Shown here: piece by piece, positions 17,017 through 24,961 of the stretch
Layout: each line of letters starts with the position of its first letter
Position numbering within the stretch: the first letter of the stretch is position 1
Assembly: GCA_029850555.1 (NCBI GenBank)
Contig: JARCRS010000031.1
Location: forward strand, 1 to 64,000
Source of the DNA: an archaeon
GTDB taxonomy: Archaea > Thermoproteota > Nitrososphaeria > Nitrososphaerales > CADDZS01
Length of the DNA stretch: 64,000 nucleotides
Reading direction: 5' to 3'
Position numbers and translations under genes: made by a program
The notes under the pieces: model-generated
What the model was told of the DNA's origin: nothing
The model's input: the letters and a program-made list of their open reading frames with translations, nothing else
Databases searched by the model: none

Positions 17017-17652
17017 TCAGTGGACGCCTCTAGAGTAGGTAACAAAGTCTTCGGAAAGCAATCTATCGTCCACTGTCCCGCACTCTGTGCATTTTACCGC
17101 TCCACGCCCTAAGGCTATAACACGACCGCCGCATGCGCTACAAACTGTGTAAAGCACCCCGCAACGGGGATCGTCCAGGCTCAGGTGGTAAATTGCGTTA
17201 GTAGTGCTGATAACTTTGGCGCGAATAACATCCGCCGATCTTACAGGCGAGGAGCTTCTCCGATGTCTTTCATCTCTCATCGAGAGCATCCCTGAAAGAT
17301 CCTTCGAACTTGGTATGTCGTTTATCGCATCAATTCTAACCTGAGCAATTGAAGAAGCCGCGCTTTGAACTGTCCCAACAACATAGTCTCCTTTTTCTGG
17401 AAGCTTGGCGATATCTTGTCTTGCGGGTTTGACGATCATTACCCGATTTACCATATCTGGCGACAACTCCCCAACTCGGGTTGCTACAACGTTGTCTCCC
17501 GAAAGTGCCGACCCAAAGCCTGCTTCAAATTCTTCTTGCGTTGCAAGCGAGTCTCCAGGCAAAACGAGTCTGCTTGAAATCTTCTCGCGCATTCTTGATT
17601 TCTGATCATCTGTTCCCAATGCAGCATTCACTTCTTGAATTTGGTATACCAA
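17017..17652 (-). CDS. csl4: Exosome RNA-binding subunit Csl4
   Basis: Cap subunit of the archaeal exosome that helps recruit substrates and DnaG. Order of parts in 211 residues: N-terminal barrel with LVLPGDSLATQEEFEAG near 29-45, S1 domain about 85-160 (KGDYVVGTVQSAASSIAQVRI), and C-terminal zinc ribbon with CSACGG and CTECG near 172-193. The first 28 residues precede the usual family start, so initiation may be later. The other exosome subunits are in a separate operon at 58.9-61.3 kb. Confidence 0.95.
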   Translation of the reverse strand: MVYQIQEVNAALGTDDQKSRMREKISSRLVLPGDSLATQEEFEAGFGSALSGDNVVATRVGELSPDMVNRVMIVKPARQDIAKLPEKGDYVVGTVQSAASSIAQVRIDAINDIPSSKDLSGMLSMRDERHRRSSSPVRSADVIRAKVISTTNAIYHLSLDDPRCGVLYTVCSACGGRVIALGRGAVKCTECGTVDDRLLSEDFVTYSRGVH

Positions 17653-17687
17653 AACTAAAACGAAGCAAAACAGATTGTTTCCAAATA

Positions 17688-18704
17688 CTACAGCCAGTGT
17701 TTTCTAACGAATATAGTTGTTTCAATTTCTTTTCCGGATAGCAGGTTAATTAGTGCATCTGTTTGAGGGACGCTAAGAACAGGCTTTGAAAAGGTGTAGC
17801 CGTCGACACTTATCCTAGGACAACCTGTTTGAACAAATGCTTGGATGTCAGCGAGAGCATTTAGACGGTCTGATGTTATTTCTCGCAAGGCAATTAGTTG
17901 CGCTTTCTTTCCTAGAGACTCTAGTTTCTCTTTGATTTTGATGGACTGATCAGTCATTATCTGTCCTTCTTTTAGACCGATGATCACTCCGAAACTCTCC
18001 GCGTCTCTTGCTCTGTAAATTGAGAGGATAGATTTTTTCAGCCTTTCATCAGCGTTTTGTTGTACATCAACAACTTCGTTTGAGTATGGATCCAACATAA
18101 ATGTCCGCTTACCGGTTGACAGAGCCACTCCCAACGCGTGGAACATGCTCTGACCAAGCAATGCCATAGCGTCCACTCGATCCTTTATGTTGAAGGCAGG
18201 ATAGAATTCGCAACCAAAAATTTGGCCATCGTGGAGTTGTCCGAGCCCTTTTCCAATAAGTGACTTTATTCCCTCCTCTTCGAAAAATCTCGCAACATTT
18301 TCAACTTCAGAAAGATGTTGGGCAAAAGTGGTTAGTCCGACAGTTCTTATACCAATTTTGCGAAATTCCTCTGCTGCCTTCTTTACCACATTATCGAATT
18401 TTACATCATCATAAGCGTCGATAGAGTGAGTTATTTTCCCAAAGGAGGGCACTATGACGTTGTGACCAACATGAAAAGCGATATCCGCTCCTAGTCTTTG
18501 AGCATCAAAATCTACTGTATCGCAAGATCCGTAAGTAGAATCAGCAATAAAGATTGTCTTTAGACCAGGATAATCGCTTTCAAGTCTAGAACCAAGCTCT
18601 CTGGTTATGGGGAGCAATCCGTCAGGCGCGTTGAACACGACCCTTTTCGCATTCCTTACCTGAATCAATCTTCTAATCTCCGGTTCGTTAATCTTGATGG
18701 TCAT
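17688..18704 (-). CDS. dph2: 2-(3-amino-3-carboxypropyl)histidine synthase Dph2
   Basis: Radical SAM-like enzyme for the first step of diphthamide formation on elongation factor 2. The 338-residue protein has the three cluster-binding cysteines at C61 (TYGSCDTVD), C165 (IFGCEFYP) and C295 (QTGCPRISVDG), one per repeat domain as in archaeal Dph2. The N-terminus FNAPDGLLP is typical. The last-step enzyme Dph6 is at 32655. It lies between rpl10e and csl4 on the same strand. Confidence 0.96.
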   Translation of the reverse strand: MTIKINEPEIRRLIQVRNAKRVVFNAPDGLLPITRELGSRLESDYPGLKTIFIADSTYGSCDTVDFDAQRLGADIAFHVGHNVIVPSFGKITHSIDAYDDVKFDNVVKKAAEEFRKIGIRTVGLTTFAQHLSEVENVARFFEEEGIKSLIGKGLGQLHDGQIFGCEFYPAFNIKDRVDAMALLGQSMFHALGVALSTGKRTFMLDPYSNEVVDVQQNADERLKKSILSIYRARDAESFGVIIGLKEGQIMTDQSIKIKEKLESLGKKAQLIALREITSDRLNALADIQAFVQTGCPRISVDGYTFSKPVLSVPQTDALINLLSGKEIETTIFVRKHWL

Positions 18705-18803
18705 TTCTGGTTCTCAGCTCAAAATATCAATTAGAATGTGCTCTGACTTTCTGATAATGCCTAGAACAGCGATGCGGCACGATATACGGATTTATCTTCA
18801 AAA

Positions 18804-19364
18804 TTATGCTTCAAAAGCAGTCGGCGATTCTACAACAGCGAGATTTTCCTCTCTCTTGAGTGGAACAACTTTCACGACAGTTGGCATTGGAAGTTTCGTT
18901 GAAGCGCTATGCATGGCTTCTTTGGCCACTACAAGATTTTCTTTCTTCGCATGAAGTTCTAGAATTACGCTTCCGGGCATGACTCTAGCTGCAAGTCCAA
19001 TCGGCTTACCGTAAGCTTTTCTCATTCCTTCTTGAAGACGGTCCGCACCTGCGGTTGCAATCATCTTGTTTTCTCTTAGAATAACGTGTGGATAGACCTT
19101 CACTTGAAGAAAGTAGCCCGTCTCCCCGATCGGAGTTAGTTTCTTGTTCGCTGCAACTCTCGCAGCTTCAAGCGCATTGTGTCTAATCTGAACTTTTTCT
19201 GTGGAAATAAGCTGGAACACATAATCATAATCAGGGCTAGCTTGTCCAGTGCTAAATCTCGCAATTTTTGAATTCGGAGCGCCAGGCGAGTAGACTTTGC
19301 TCGTTAGCGGCATTCCACTTGTTAATCGATAATTCTTACCCTTCAAATTCTTCCAAAGAAACAT
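18804..19364 (-). CDS. rpl10e: Large-subunit ribosomal protein L10e (uL16)
   Basis: Component of the central protuberance and tRNA-binding region of the 50S subunit. It is 186 residues with conserved segments YRLTSGMPLTSKVYSPGAP, QIRHNALEAARVAANKKL, YPHVILRENKMIATAGADRLQEGMR and AYGKPIGLAARV. Full length; first gene of the six-gene operon reading towards pcn. The upstream 300-base gap separates it from divergent glmS. Confidence 0.97.
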   Translation of the reverse strand: MFLWKNLKGKNYRLTSGMPLTSKVYSPGAPNSKIARFSTGQASPDYDYVFQLISTEKVQIRHNALEAARVAANKKLTPIGETGYFLQVKVYPHVILRENKMIATAGADRLQEGMRKAYGKPIGLAARVMPGSVILELHAKKENLVVAKEAMHSASTKLPMPTVVKVVPLKREENLAVVESPTAFEA

Positions 19365-19664
19365 GTCGATCAGGGGTAAATAACCTTAGAGGTAAGAAAG
19401 AGATTTCTTACTCCCACAAGGAAAACCTCGGTTCAGTATAATGTCGCGAATTCGCATGATCAAGAGCTTTTGAATGTGATAAGTTCAAAATTTGCCCGAT
19501 GGCTAGTTAATTGCCCCATCTGGATATCTTAAATGTACTATTTGACGAGCCCAAAAACTGTGTGGTGCTTTACAGAGGAAATTTCGCAAGAGACCGAGCT
19601 ATTCGCTTTATTATCCCTGATTGCTAAAGTTGATATTTGAGTTTTCTTTTCAGAGGCCTTTGTT
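19365..19664. promoter_or_regulatory. 300-base divergent spacer rpl10e / glmS
   Basis: No supportable gene or tRNA is visible. The best AT-rich promoter candidate towards glmS is CGCTTTATTATCCC at about 19604-19617, roughly 50 bases before the glmS start. No recognisable riboswitch or ribozyme was seen. Confidence 0.4.
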
Positions 19665-21428
19665 TTGTGTGGAATTGTAGGTTATATCGGTGAACAACGA
19701 GCTTCTCCAATACTCCTTGAAGGACTACGAAGATTGGAGTACAGAGGATATGATAGCGCGGGAATCGCGACTCTGGATGGGAACTTTATTATTAAGAAAG
19801 GAGTGGGCCGGATCGGCAAGCTAAATGATTCCCTAAAGTTCACAGACATGGAAGGAAATATAGGAATCGGGCACACGCGTTGGGCAACACATGGGTCGGT
19901 GACGGAGGAAAATTCGCATCCTCACTGGTCATGCAAGGCAGAAGTCGTCCTAGTCCACAATGGCATTGTTGAAAACTATACGAAACTCAGGGAATTTCTT
20001 ATTTCTCGCAATCACAAGTTCTCAAGCCAAACAGACTCGGAGATAATTGCTCACCTGCTGGAAGAAGCAATATCAAGTCATGCCGATATTAAATCCGCAA
20101 TCCTGAGCGTCGTAGGCTCACTCGGTGGATCGTATGCTTTTCTCGCGATGATAAAAGAACAGCCCGACCTCTTAATTGCAGTTAGAAAGGACGCCCCACT
20201 CGTATTAGGAATTGCCAACAACTCGCATTTTGTTTCAAGCGATGTGTTGTCATTTATTGACAAGACAAACCAAGCCATATTCCTAGACAATAAGGAAATC
20301 GCATTTATCTCAAGAAATAAAGTCCAAATTTTCGACTTTACAGGCAAATCGATCCAGAAAAAGACAACCACCTTGGCTTGGGAAATTAGTGATGTCTCAA
20401 AGAAAGAATATTTACATTTTACTCTAAAAGAAATCCATGAGCAACCAATTTCCGTAAGACAAGCCTTAGCTCAAAACGAAAAAGAAGTAAAGGAAATCGG
20501 TGAGATACTAAGGAAGACCAAGAACGTTTTCATCACGGGTTGCGGGACAAGCTATCACGCAAGCCTGCTGCTGAAATACTTACTCGCGAAGAATCTGAGG
20601 GTTAGGGCTGATGTCTTCCTTTCGAGTGAAATAGATCAACAAAAGGATTTGATCGACTCTGATTCTGTTGTCTTAGCGGTTTCCCAGAGTGGAGAAACTG
20701 CTGATGTTCTGAATGCAGTTGCTATCGCAAAACAACGTGGCGCAAGGATTCTATCAATCGTGAACGTAATGGGTTCATCTCTCGCCCGCGAAAGCTACAA
20801 AACCCTCTATACTCATTGTGGTCCCGAAGTTGGGGTCGCCGCTACAAAGTCATTTTCCGCCCAGCTTTCCGTGATGTTCCTGATAGTCGTGGCCGCAGCA
20901 AAAGGTTCTCCTAAGGATCTCCTCGCTTTGCAATATCACATAAGAGATGTGCTGGCTACAGAAGAAACTGTGAGAACGATCTCTGAAAAGTACATTGGTG
21001 CAAACGACTTTTATTTCGTTGGCAGAGGAGATAATTATCCGATCGCGCTAGAAGGAGCACTCAAGCTCAAAGAATTAAGCTATGTGCATGCTGAAGGCAT
21101 GGCTGCCGGAGAGCTGAAGCATGGCACACTCGCCCTAATTGAACAGGGAACTCCAGTCTTGCTCTTGAATCCGCCAGATGAGACTTACTTGCCAACGCTT
21201 AACAGTGCTCTGGAACTGAAAGCAAGGGGAGCAAAAATCATCGGAATCTCGACAAAGAGAGATCCTTGTTACGATGATTTTGTTCCATTGCCTGCGATCT
21301 CATCCACATATCTCTTTCCAATAGTTGAAGTTGTCCCGCTGCAGATGCTCGCTTATTTCACCGCTCTGGGCCGAAAGCTCGATCCCGACTACCCAAGAAA
21401 CCTTGCCAAGTCAGTGACTGTTGTCTAG
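19665..21428 (+). CDS. glmS: Glutamine-fructose-6-phosphate aminotransferase
   Basis: Makes glucosamine-6-phosphate from fructose-6-phosphate and glutamine. 587 residues. The sequence begins MCGIVGYIG, so TTG at 19665 must be the start because the catalytic Cys2 has to be N-terminal. The glutaminase domain covers 1-220 (HTRWATHG, VHNGIVENY). Two SIS sugar-isomerase domains follow (FITGCGTSYHA, AVSQSGETADV) and the C-terminus ends LDPDYPRNLAKSVTVV, the classic family tail. It supplies the amino sugar that the downstream LmbE/BshC-like genes could use. Confidence 0.98.
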   Translation: MCGIVGYIGEQRASPILLEGLRRLEYRGYDSAGIATLDGNFIIKKGVGRIGKLNDSLKFTDMEGNIGIGHTRWATHGSVTEENSHPHWSCKAEVVLVHNGIVENYTKLREFLISRNHKFSSQTDSEIIAHLLEEAISSHADIKSAILSVVGSLGGSYAFLAMIKEQPDLLIAVRKDAPLVLGIANNSHFVSSDVLSFIDKTNQAIFLDNKEIAFISRNKVQIFDFTGKSIQKKTTTLAWEISDVSKKEYLHFTLKEIHEQPISVRQALAQNEKEVKEIGEILRKTKNVFITGCGTSYHASLLLKYLLAKNLRVRADVFLSSEIDQQKDLIDSDSVVLAVSQSGETADVLNAVAIAKQRGARILSIVNVMGSSLARESYKTLYTHCGPEVGVAATKSFSAQLSVMFLIVVAAAKGSPKDLLALQYHIRDVLATEETVRTISEKYIGANDFYFVGRGDNYPIALEGALKLKELSYVHAEGMAAGELKHGTLALIEQGTPVLLLNPPDETYLPTLNSALELKARGAKIIGISTKRDPCYDDFVPLPAISSTYLFPIVEVVPLQMLAYFTALGRKLDPDYPRNLAKSVTVV

Positions 21429-21548
21429 AATAATAGCTTAGAGATGCACAACGTTCTGTAATATATAGAGCCTATCTGCTCATGATAAGAAGAAGAAAAG
21501 AATCCGAGAGTCTTTTCCGTATCCTTTGAATTTGAGTGATCACAAGAA

Positions 21549-21881
21549 TTGAGCAGAAGAATTAGGCAACATAGAAGTCGTCTAAAAATAATTAATGATA
21601 TTCTCGCAGTAGCGAGACACGGTGCACGAAAGACCCATATCATGTACCGGGCGAATTTGAGTTACGACCAACTAAACGAGTACCTAAGCTTTCTCTTAGA
21701 GAATGGCTTGATTGACAAAGAACCTGATGTGGAATATGAAGGCGCGGTTATCTACAAAGTAACCCAGAAAGGGAGACAGTTCTTAGAGCGCTACTCTCAG
21801 CTGCAGGATATACTCGCGCATCCGCAGCCAGGTCAGAAGGTCCAGACAAATTATTTTGATTTACCTGCAATAGGCGAATGA
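21549..21881 (+). CDS. Winged-helix DNA-binding protein
   Basis: 110 residues built as a single winged helix: a helix around IINDILAVARHGARKTHIMYRANLS, recognition helix YDQLNEYLSFLLENGLI, and a beta wing EYEGAVIYKVTQKGRQFLERY, followed by a short tail. This arrangement is common among archaeal predicted transcription regulators. TTG start. A good TATA-like element (GTAATATATAGAG, about 21459-21471) lies upstream. It sits between glmS and the LmbE-BshC operon and may regulate either; targets are unknown. Confidence 0.85.
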   Translation: MSRRIRQHRSRLKIINDILAVARHGARKTHIMYRANLSYDQLNEYLSFLLENGLIDKEPDVEYEGAVIYKVTQKGRQFLERYSQLQDILAHPQPGQKVQTNYFDLPAIGE

Positions 21882-22081
21882 AGGGTCCATTGCGGCAAAC
21901 CGAGACCATGATTCCCTCTATTCTTTTCACACTTTCAAATACTAGGGAAAAATGAAATGTTTACAGTCGTTATTGAGACCAAGATTGTTCACTGATCGAA
22001 GCTGTACTGAAGAACTGTTCACACCTCTTAAGTAAATTCGAAGCTCTTCGAGATTTGCGCTCTAGAGGTTGAAATAGTTCT

Positions 22082-22789
22082 TTGAGGATTCTTGCGATAG
22101 GAGCTCACCCAGATGATGTGGAGATCGGATGCGGAGGAGCCTTACTTGCCTCGTCCGAACGAGGAAATGAAATCTTCATCTATGTTGCAACGAGAGGTGA
22201 CAAAAGTGGAGACCCGCGAATTAGGGAAGACGAGACCCGAAAGACTGCTGGAATAATGAAGGCTTCAAAACTTAGAATCGCAAACTTTCCAGACACGCAG
22301 CTGAAACGTGACTCGGAATTAATTGATGATATCGAGGGATTCGTGAAGGAGGTTGAGCCTCACATAGTGTTCTGTCACAGCCAGAACGATCAACACCATG
22401 ATCACCAAACAGTTGCGCTCTCTGGAATCGAAGCGTGCAGGTTTGTTCCAAACATTCTGGCCTATGAGAGTCCAAGCGCTAGAAATTTCCAGCCGCAGTT
22501 CTTTGTTGACATTACTGATGTCATCAGCAAGAAGCTCATGATACTTGACATTTTCTGGTCGCAACGAGGCAAGCAATACTTGAGAAAGAACGCAATTGTC
22601 GGGCTCGCCGAGTATAGGGCCTTCCAGACTAGAGTTGAACCGATAAAATATGCGGAAGCTTTCGAAGTGAACAAAGTATGCATGGCAGAAGATTTGTCAA
22701 TGTTTAGTCTTCCGCTACGGTCTAACGGCTCCAGGGCTAGTTTCAGTGAACGTCGCAAGGGAATAGAGTCCGAATATATGAGAATGTAA
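22082..22789 (+). CDS. LmbE/PIG-L family N-deacetylase (BshB-like)
   Basis: Zinc-dependent hydrolase that removes acetyl from N-acetylglucosamine conjugates (BshB in bacillithiol, MshB in mycothiol synthesis). 235 residues from a TTG start; the zinc/catalytic motif AIGAHPDDVEIGCGG is near residues 4-18 and the second histidine motif CHSQNDQHHDHQTV near 97-110. It is first of a four-gene run; the luciferase-like gene starts 52 bases downstream. The BshC-like gene at the end of the run makes a BshB-type role attractive, but the substrate is inference. Confidence 0.93.
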   Translation: MRILAIGAHPDDVEIGCGGALLASSERGNEIFIYVATRGDKSGDPRIREDETRKTAGIMKASKLRIANFPDTQLKRDSELIDDIEGFVKEVEPHIVFCHSQNDQHHDHQTVALSGIEACRFVPNILAYESPSARNFQPQFFVDITDVISKKLMILDIFWSQRGKQYLRKNAIVGLAEYRAFQTRVEPIKYAEAFEVNKVCMAEDLSMFSLPLRSNGSRASFSERRKGIESEYMRM

Positions 22790-22841
22790 GCGACCACGTT
22801 TCCGCTTACGATGAAAAAAATTCCTGGAAAGGAACATAGAA

Positions 22842-23723
22842 ATGGAGCCTACAAAATTCGGAGTCCAATTTAGAAATTTTCCTAGAGAGTATGATGGAAA
22901 AATCCTGGACCATATGATTGAAGTTGCAACCAAGTGCGAGGATCTCGGGTTTGATTCGATTTGGATGATTGATCATCTGGAGATGTGCCCTCCGATATCA
23001 TACGAGAGTCAACCGATACCCGAATGCTGGTCCACGCTTTCTGCTCTCGCCTCTGCGACTCACAAAATAACCATTGGCTCCTTAGTAAGCTGTTCACTAT
23101 TCAGGAACCCAAGCTATCTTTCTGCGATATGCAACACTCTCAGTAAAATTAGCCACGATCGACTAATAGTCGGAATAGGATCTGGCTGGTTTGACCAAGA
23201 ATTCCACGCTTACGGGATCCACTATCCTTCTCCTGGAGAGAGAGTTGCTGCTACTCGGAACACATTAGAAATTCTACGAAAAAGAATCGCTCGTCCATCT
23301 TATCCAATTTGGATAGGGGGCTCAGGAGAGGGTGCAACCCTAAAGCTCGTAGCAAAAGCTGCAGACGGGTGTAGTCTGTTTGGAGATCCGGATACTGTGA
23401 AACGAAAACTCAAGATATTGGAGAGTTATTGCGCTTTGATTGGTCGGGGATTTGCTGAGATGACTAAATCAAAGCACAGTAACGTGGTAATTGGAACAAC
23501 CACATCGGAGGTGTCGTCAAAATTGAGCAAAATCATCCCCGATAAGTCAATATGGAACAATTTTTTTCTTAACAACATAGTAGGAACCCCAACCCAGTGT
23601 CTGGAGCAGGCCGAAAAATATGTCGCATCGGGAGCCAATTACCTGACTTTGACGTTTCCAGATTTGTTTGAAATGAACTGTCTGGATATCTTTTCCAATG
23701 AGGTAATTGAACAGATACATTGA
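22842..23723 (+). CDS. Luciferase-like oxidoreductase, probably F420-dependent
   Basis: TIM-barrel protein of the bacterial luciferase-like family; archaeal members often use F420 rather than FMN. 293 residues with KFGVQFRNFP at the N-terminus, CEDLGFDSIWMIDHL, ITIGSLVSCSLFRNPSYLSAI, RLIVGIGSGWFDQEFHAYG and YPIWIGGSGEGATLKLVAKAADG, all typical. F420 use fits the cofE and F420-reductase genes in this window. It overlaps the next gene by 4 bases, so it is in the LmbE-DegT-BshC operon and probably reduces or oxidises a pathway intermediate. Confidence 0.92.
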   Translation: MEPTKFGVQFRNFPREYDGKILDHMIEVATKCEDLGFDSIWMIDHLEMCPPISYESQPIPECWSTLSALASATHKITIGSLVSCSLFRNPSYLSAICNTLSKISHDRLIVGIGSGWFDQEFHAYGIHYPSPGERVAATRNTLEILRKRIARPSYPIWIGGSGEGATLKLVAKAADGCSLFGDPDTVKRKLKILESYCALIGRGFAEMTKSKHSNVVIGTTTSEVSSKLSKIIPDKSIWNNFFLNNIVGTPTQCLEQAEKYVASGANYLTLTFPDLFEMNCLDIFSNEVIEQIH

Positions 23724-24961
23724 TTCTGGGTAACAAGAAAAGATTCCCAATGTTTTTGGAAAGTGATACTCGAATGCAGGTTGGCAGAGCACAGGAGAGC
23801 AAGATCAAGCCCGACGATAACAGCCGATCGCTTGGAAAAAGACCTGTTCCTTCTATGAAGCCTTTCTTCCCCGATGAGGACATCCGAGAAATGATATCTG
23901 GCTTGGAAAAGATTCTGAGATCGGGGAAACTTACTCTCGGAAGCTACACCAGTAAGTTCGAAGAAGAATTTGCAAAATACATCGGAACGAAACATGCCAT
24001 CTCCGCAAACAGTGGAACGAGCACCCTCGAAATGATTTACCGATCGTTAGGTATCGAGGGAAGTGAAGTAATTACACCCACAAACACTCATATTGCGACT
24101 TCCAACGCAGTTATATTTGCAGGCGGGAAACCTGTTCTCGCGGACATCGAACCCGATACTTTATGCATAGACGTAGACGATGCATTTTCCAAAGTCACTA
24201 AGAAAACAAAAGCAATCGTTGTGGTTCACTTAGCCGGTCTTATCCATCCGAAGATTCACGAACTCCAACGGAGATGCAAAAAGGAGGATCTTATCTTGAT
24301 TGAGGATGCTGCTCACGCTCATGGCGCGACTATAAACGGCAGAAAGGCTGGGTCACTCTCAGAAGCAGGAAGCTTCTCGTTCTACCCCGCAAAGGTGGTT
24401 ACCTCGGTTGAGGGGGGTATGATCACCACGAATAATGATACGATATCAGAACTCTCAAGACAAATGCGTAATCATGGCAGCGATTCGCATGGTCTTCAGG
24501 TAAGACTCGGTTACAATTGGAGAATGAGCGAGTTACATTCTCTTGTCGGTCTTGTACAACTTGGACGAATCGAAGAGATTGTTAAAAAGAAAAATGAGAT
24601 TGCTTCGGTTTACAATAATGAATTAAAGGATAACAGGCTAATCAAAATCCTGAAAGTTCCTCCCTATATTAGGCACAGTTACTACAAGTATCCTGTCACG
24701 CTCGAACGCGGATTGAACATATCGAAGATACAAGAAACATTGAAACATGAATACTTGGTAGACAGCGGAACTGTTTACTATCCACCTTGTCACCTTCAGC
24801 CAGTCTACAGATCGATGTTTCCAGAGCTCAAAGGAAAGCTCCCTGTTTCGGAAGATGTCCTTGCGCGCACAATTTCCCTTCCCATATACGCGGGAATGGA
24901 TACATCAGATGCGATCTATGTAGCCCGATCACTTGCTGAAACAATACAATCTGTCAGATAA
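23720..24961 (+). CDS. DegT/DnrJ/EryC1/StrS aminotransferase
   Basis: PLP enzyme that aminates keto-sugars. 413 residues. EDAAHAHGATINGRKAG and SFYPAKVVTSVEGGM carry the cofactor-binding Asp and the PLP lysine K225. ANSGTSTLEMIY binds phosphate, and the C-terminal half has NWRMSELHSLVGLVQL. The TTG at 23720 overlaps the preceding stop by 4 bases. The first 35-40 residues are not family-like, so the ATG at 23750 is also possible. Within this operon it likely adds an amino group to a sugar or cyclitol. Confidence 0.94.
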   Translation: MILGNKKRFPMFLESDTRMQVGRAQESKIKPDDNSRSLGKRPVPSMKPFFPDEDIREMISGLEKILRSGKLTLGSYTSKFEEEFAKYIGTKHAISANSGTSTLEMIYRSLGIEGSEVITPTNTHIATSNAVIFAGGKPVLADIEPDTLCIDVDDAFSKVTKKTKAIVVVHLAGLIHPKIHELQRRCKKEDLILIEDAAHAHGATINGRKAGSLSEAGSFSFYPAKVVTSVEGGMITTNNDTISELSRQMRNHGSDSHGLQVRLGYNWRMSELHSLVGLVQLGRIEEIVKKKNEIASVYNNELKDNRLIKILKVPPYIRHSYYKYPVTLERGLNISKIQETLKHEYLVDSGTVYYPPCHLQPVYRSMFPELKGKLPVSEDVLARTISLPIYAGMDTSDAIYVARSLAETIQSVR

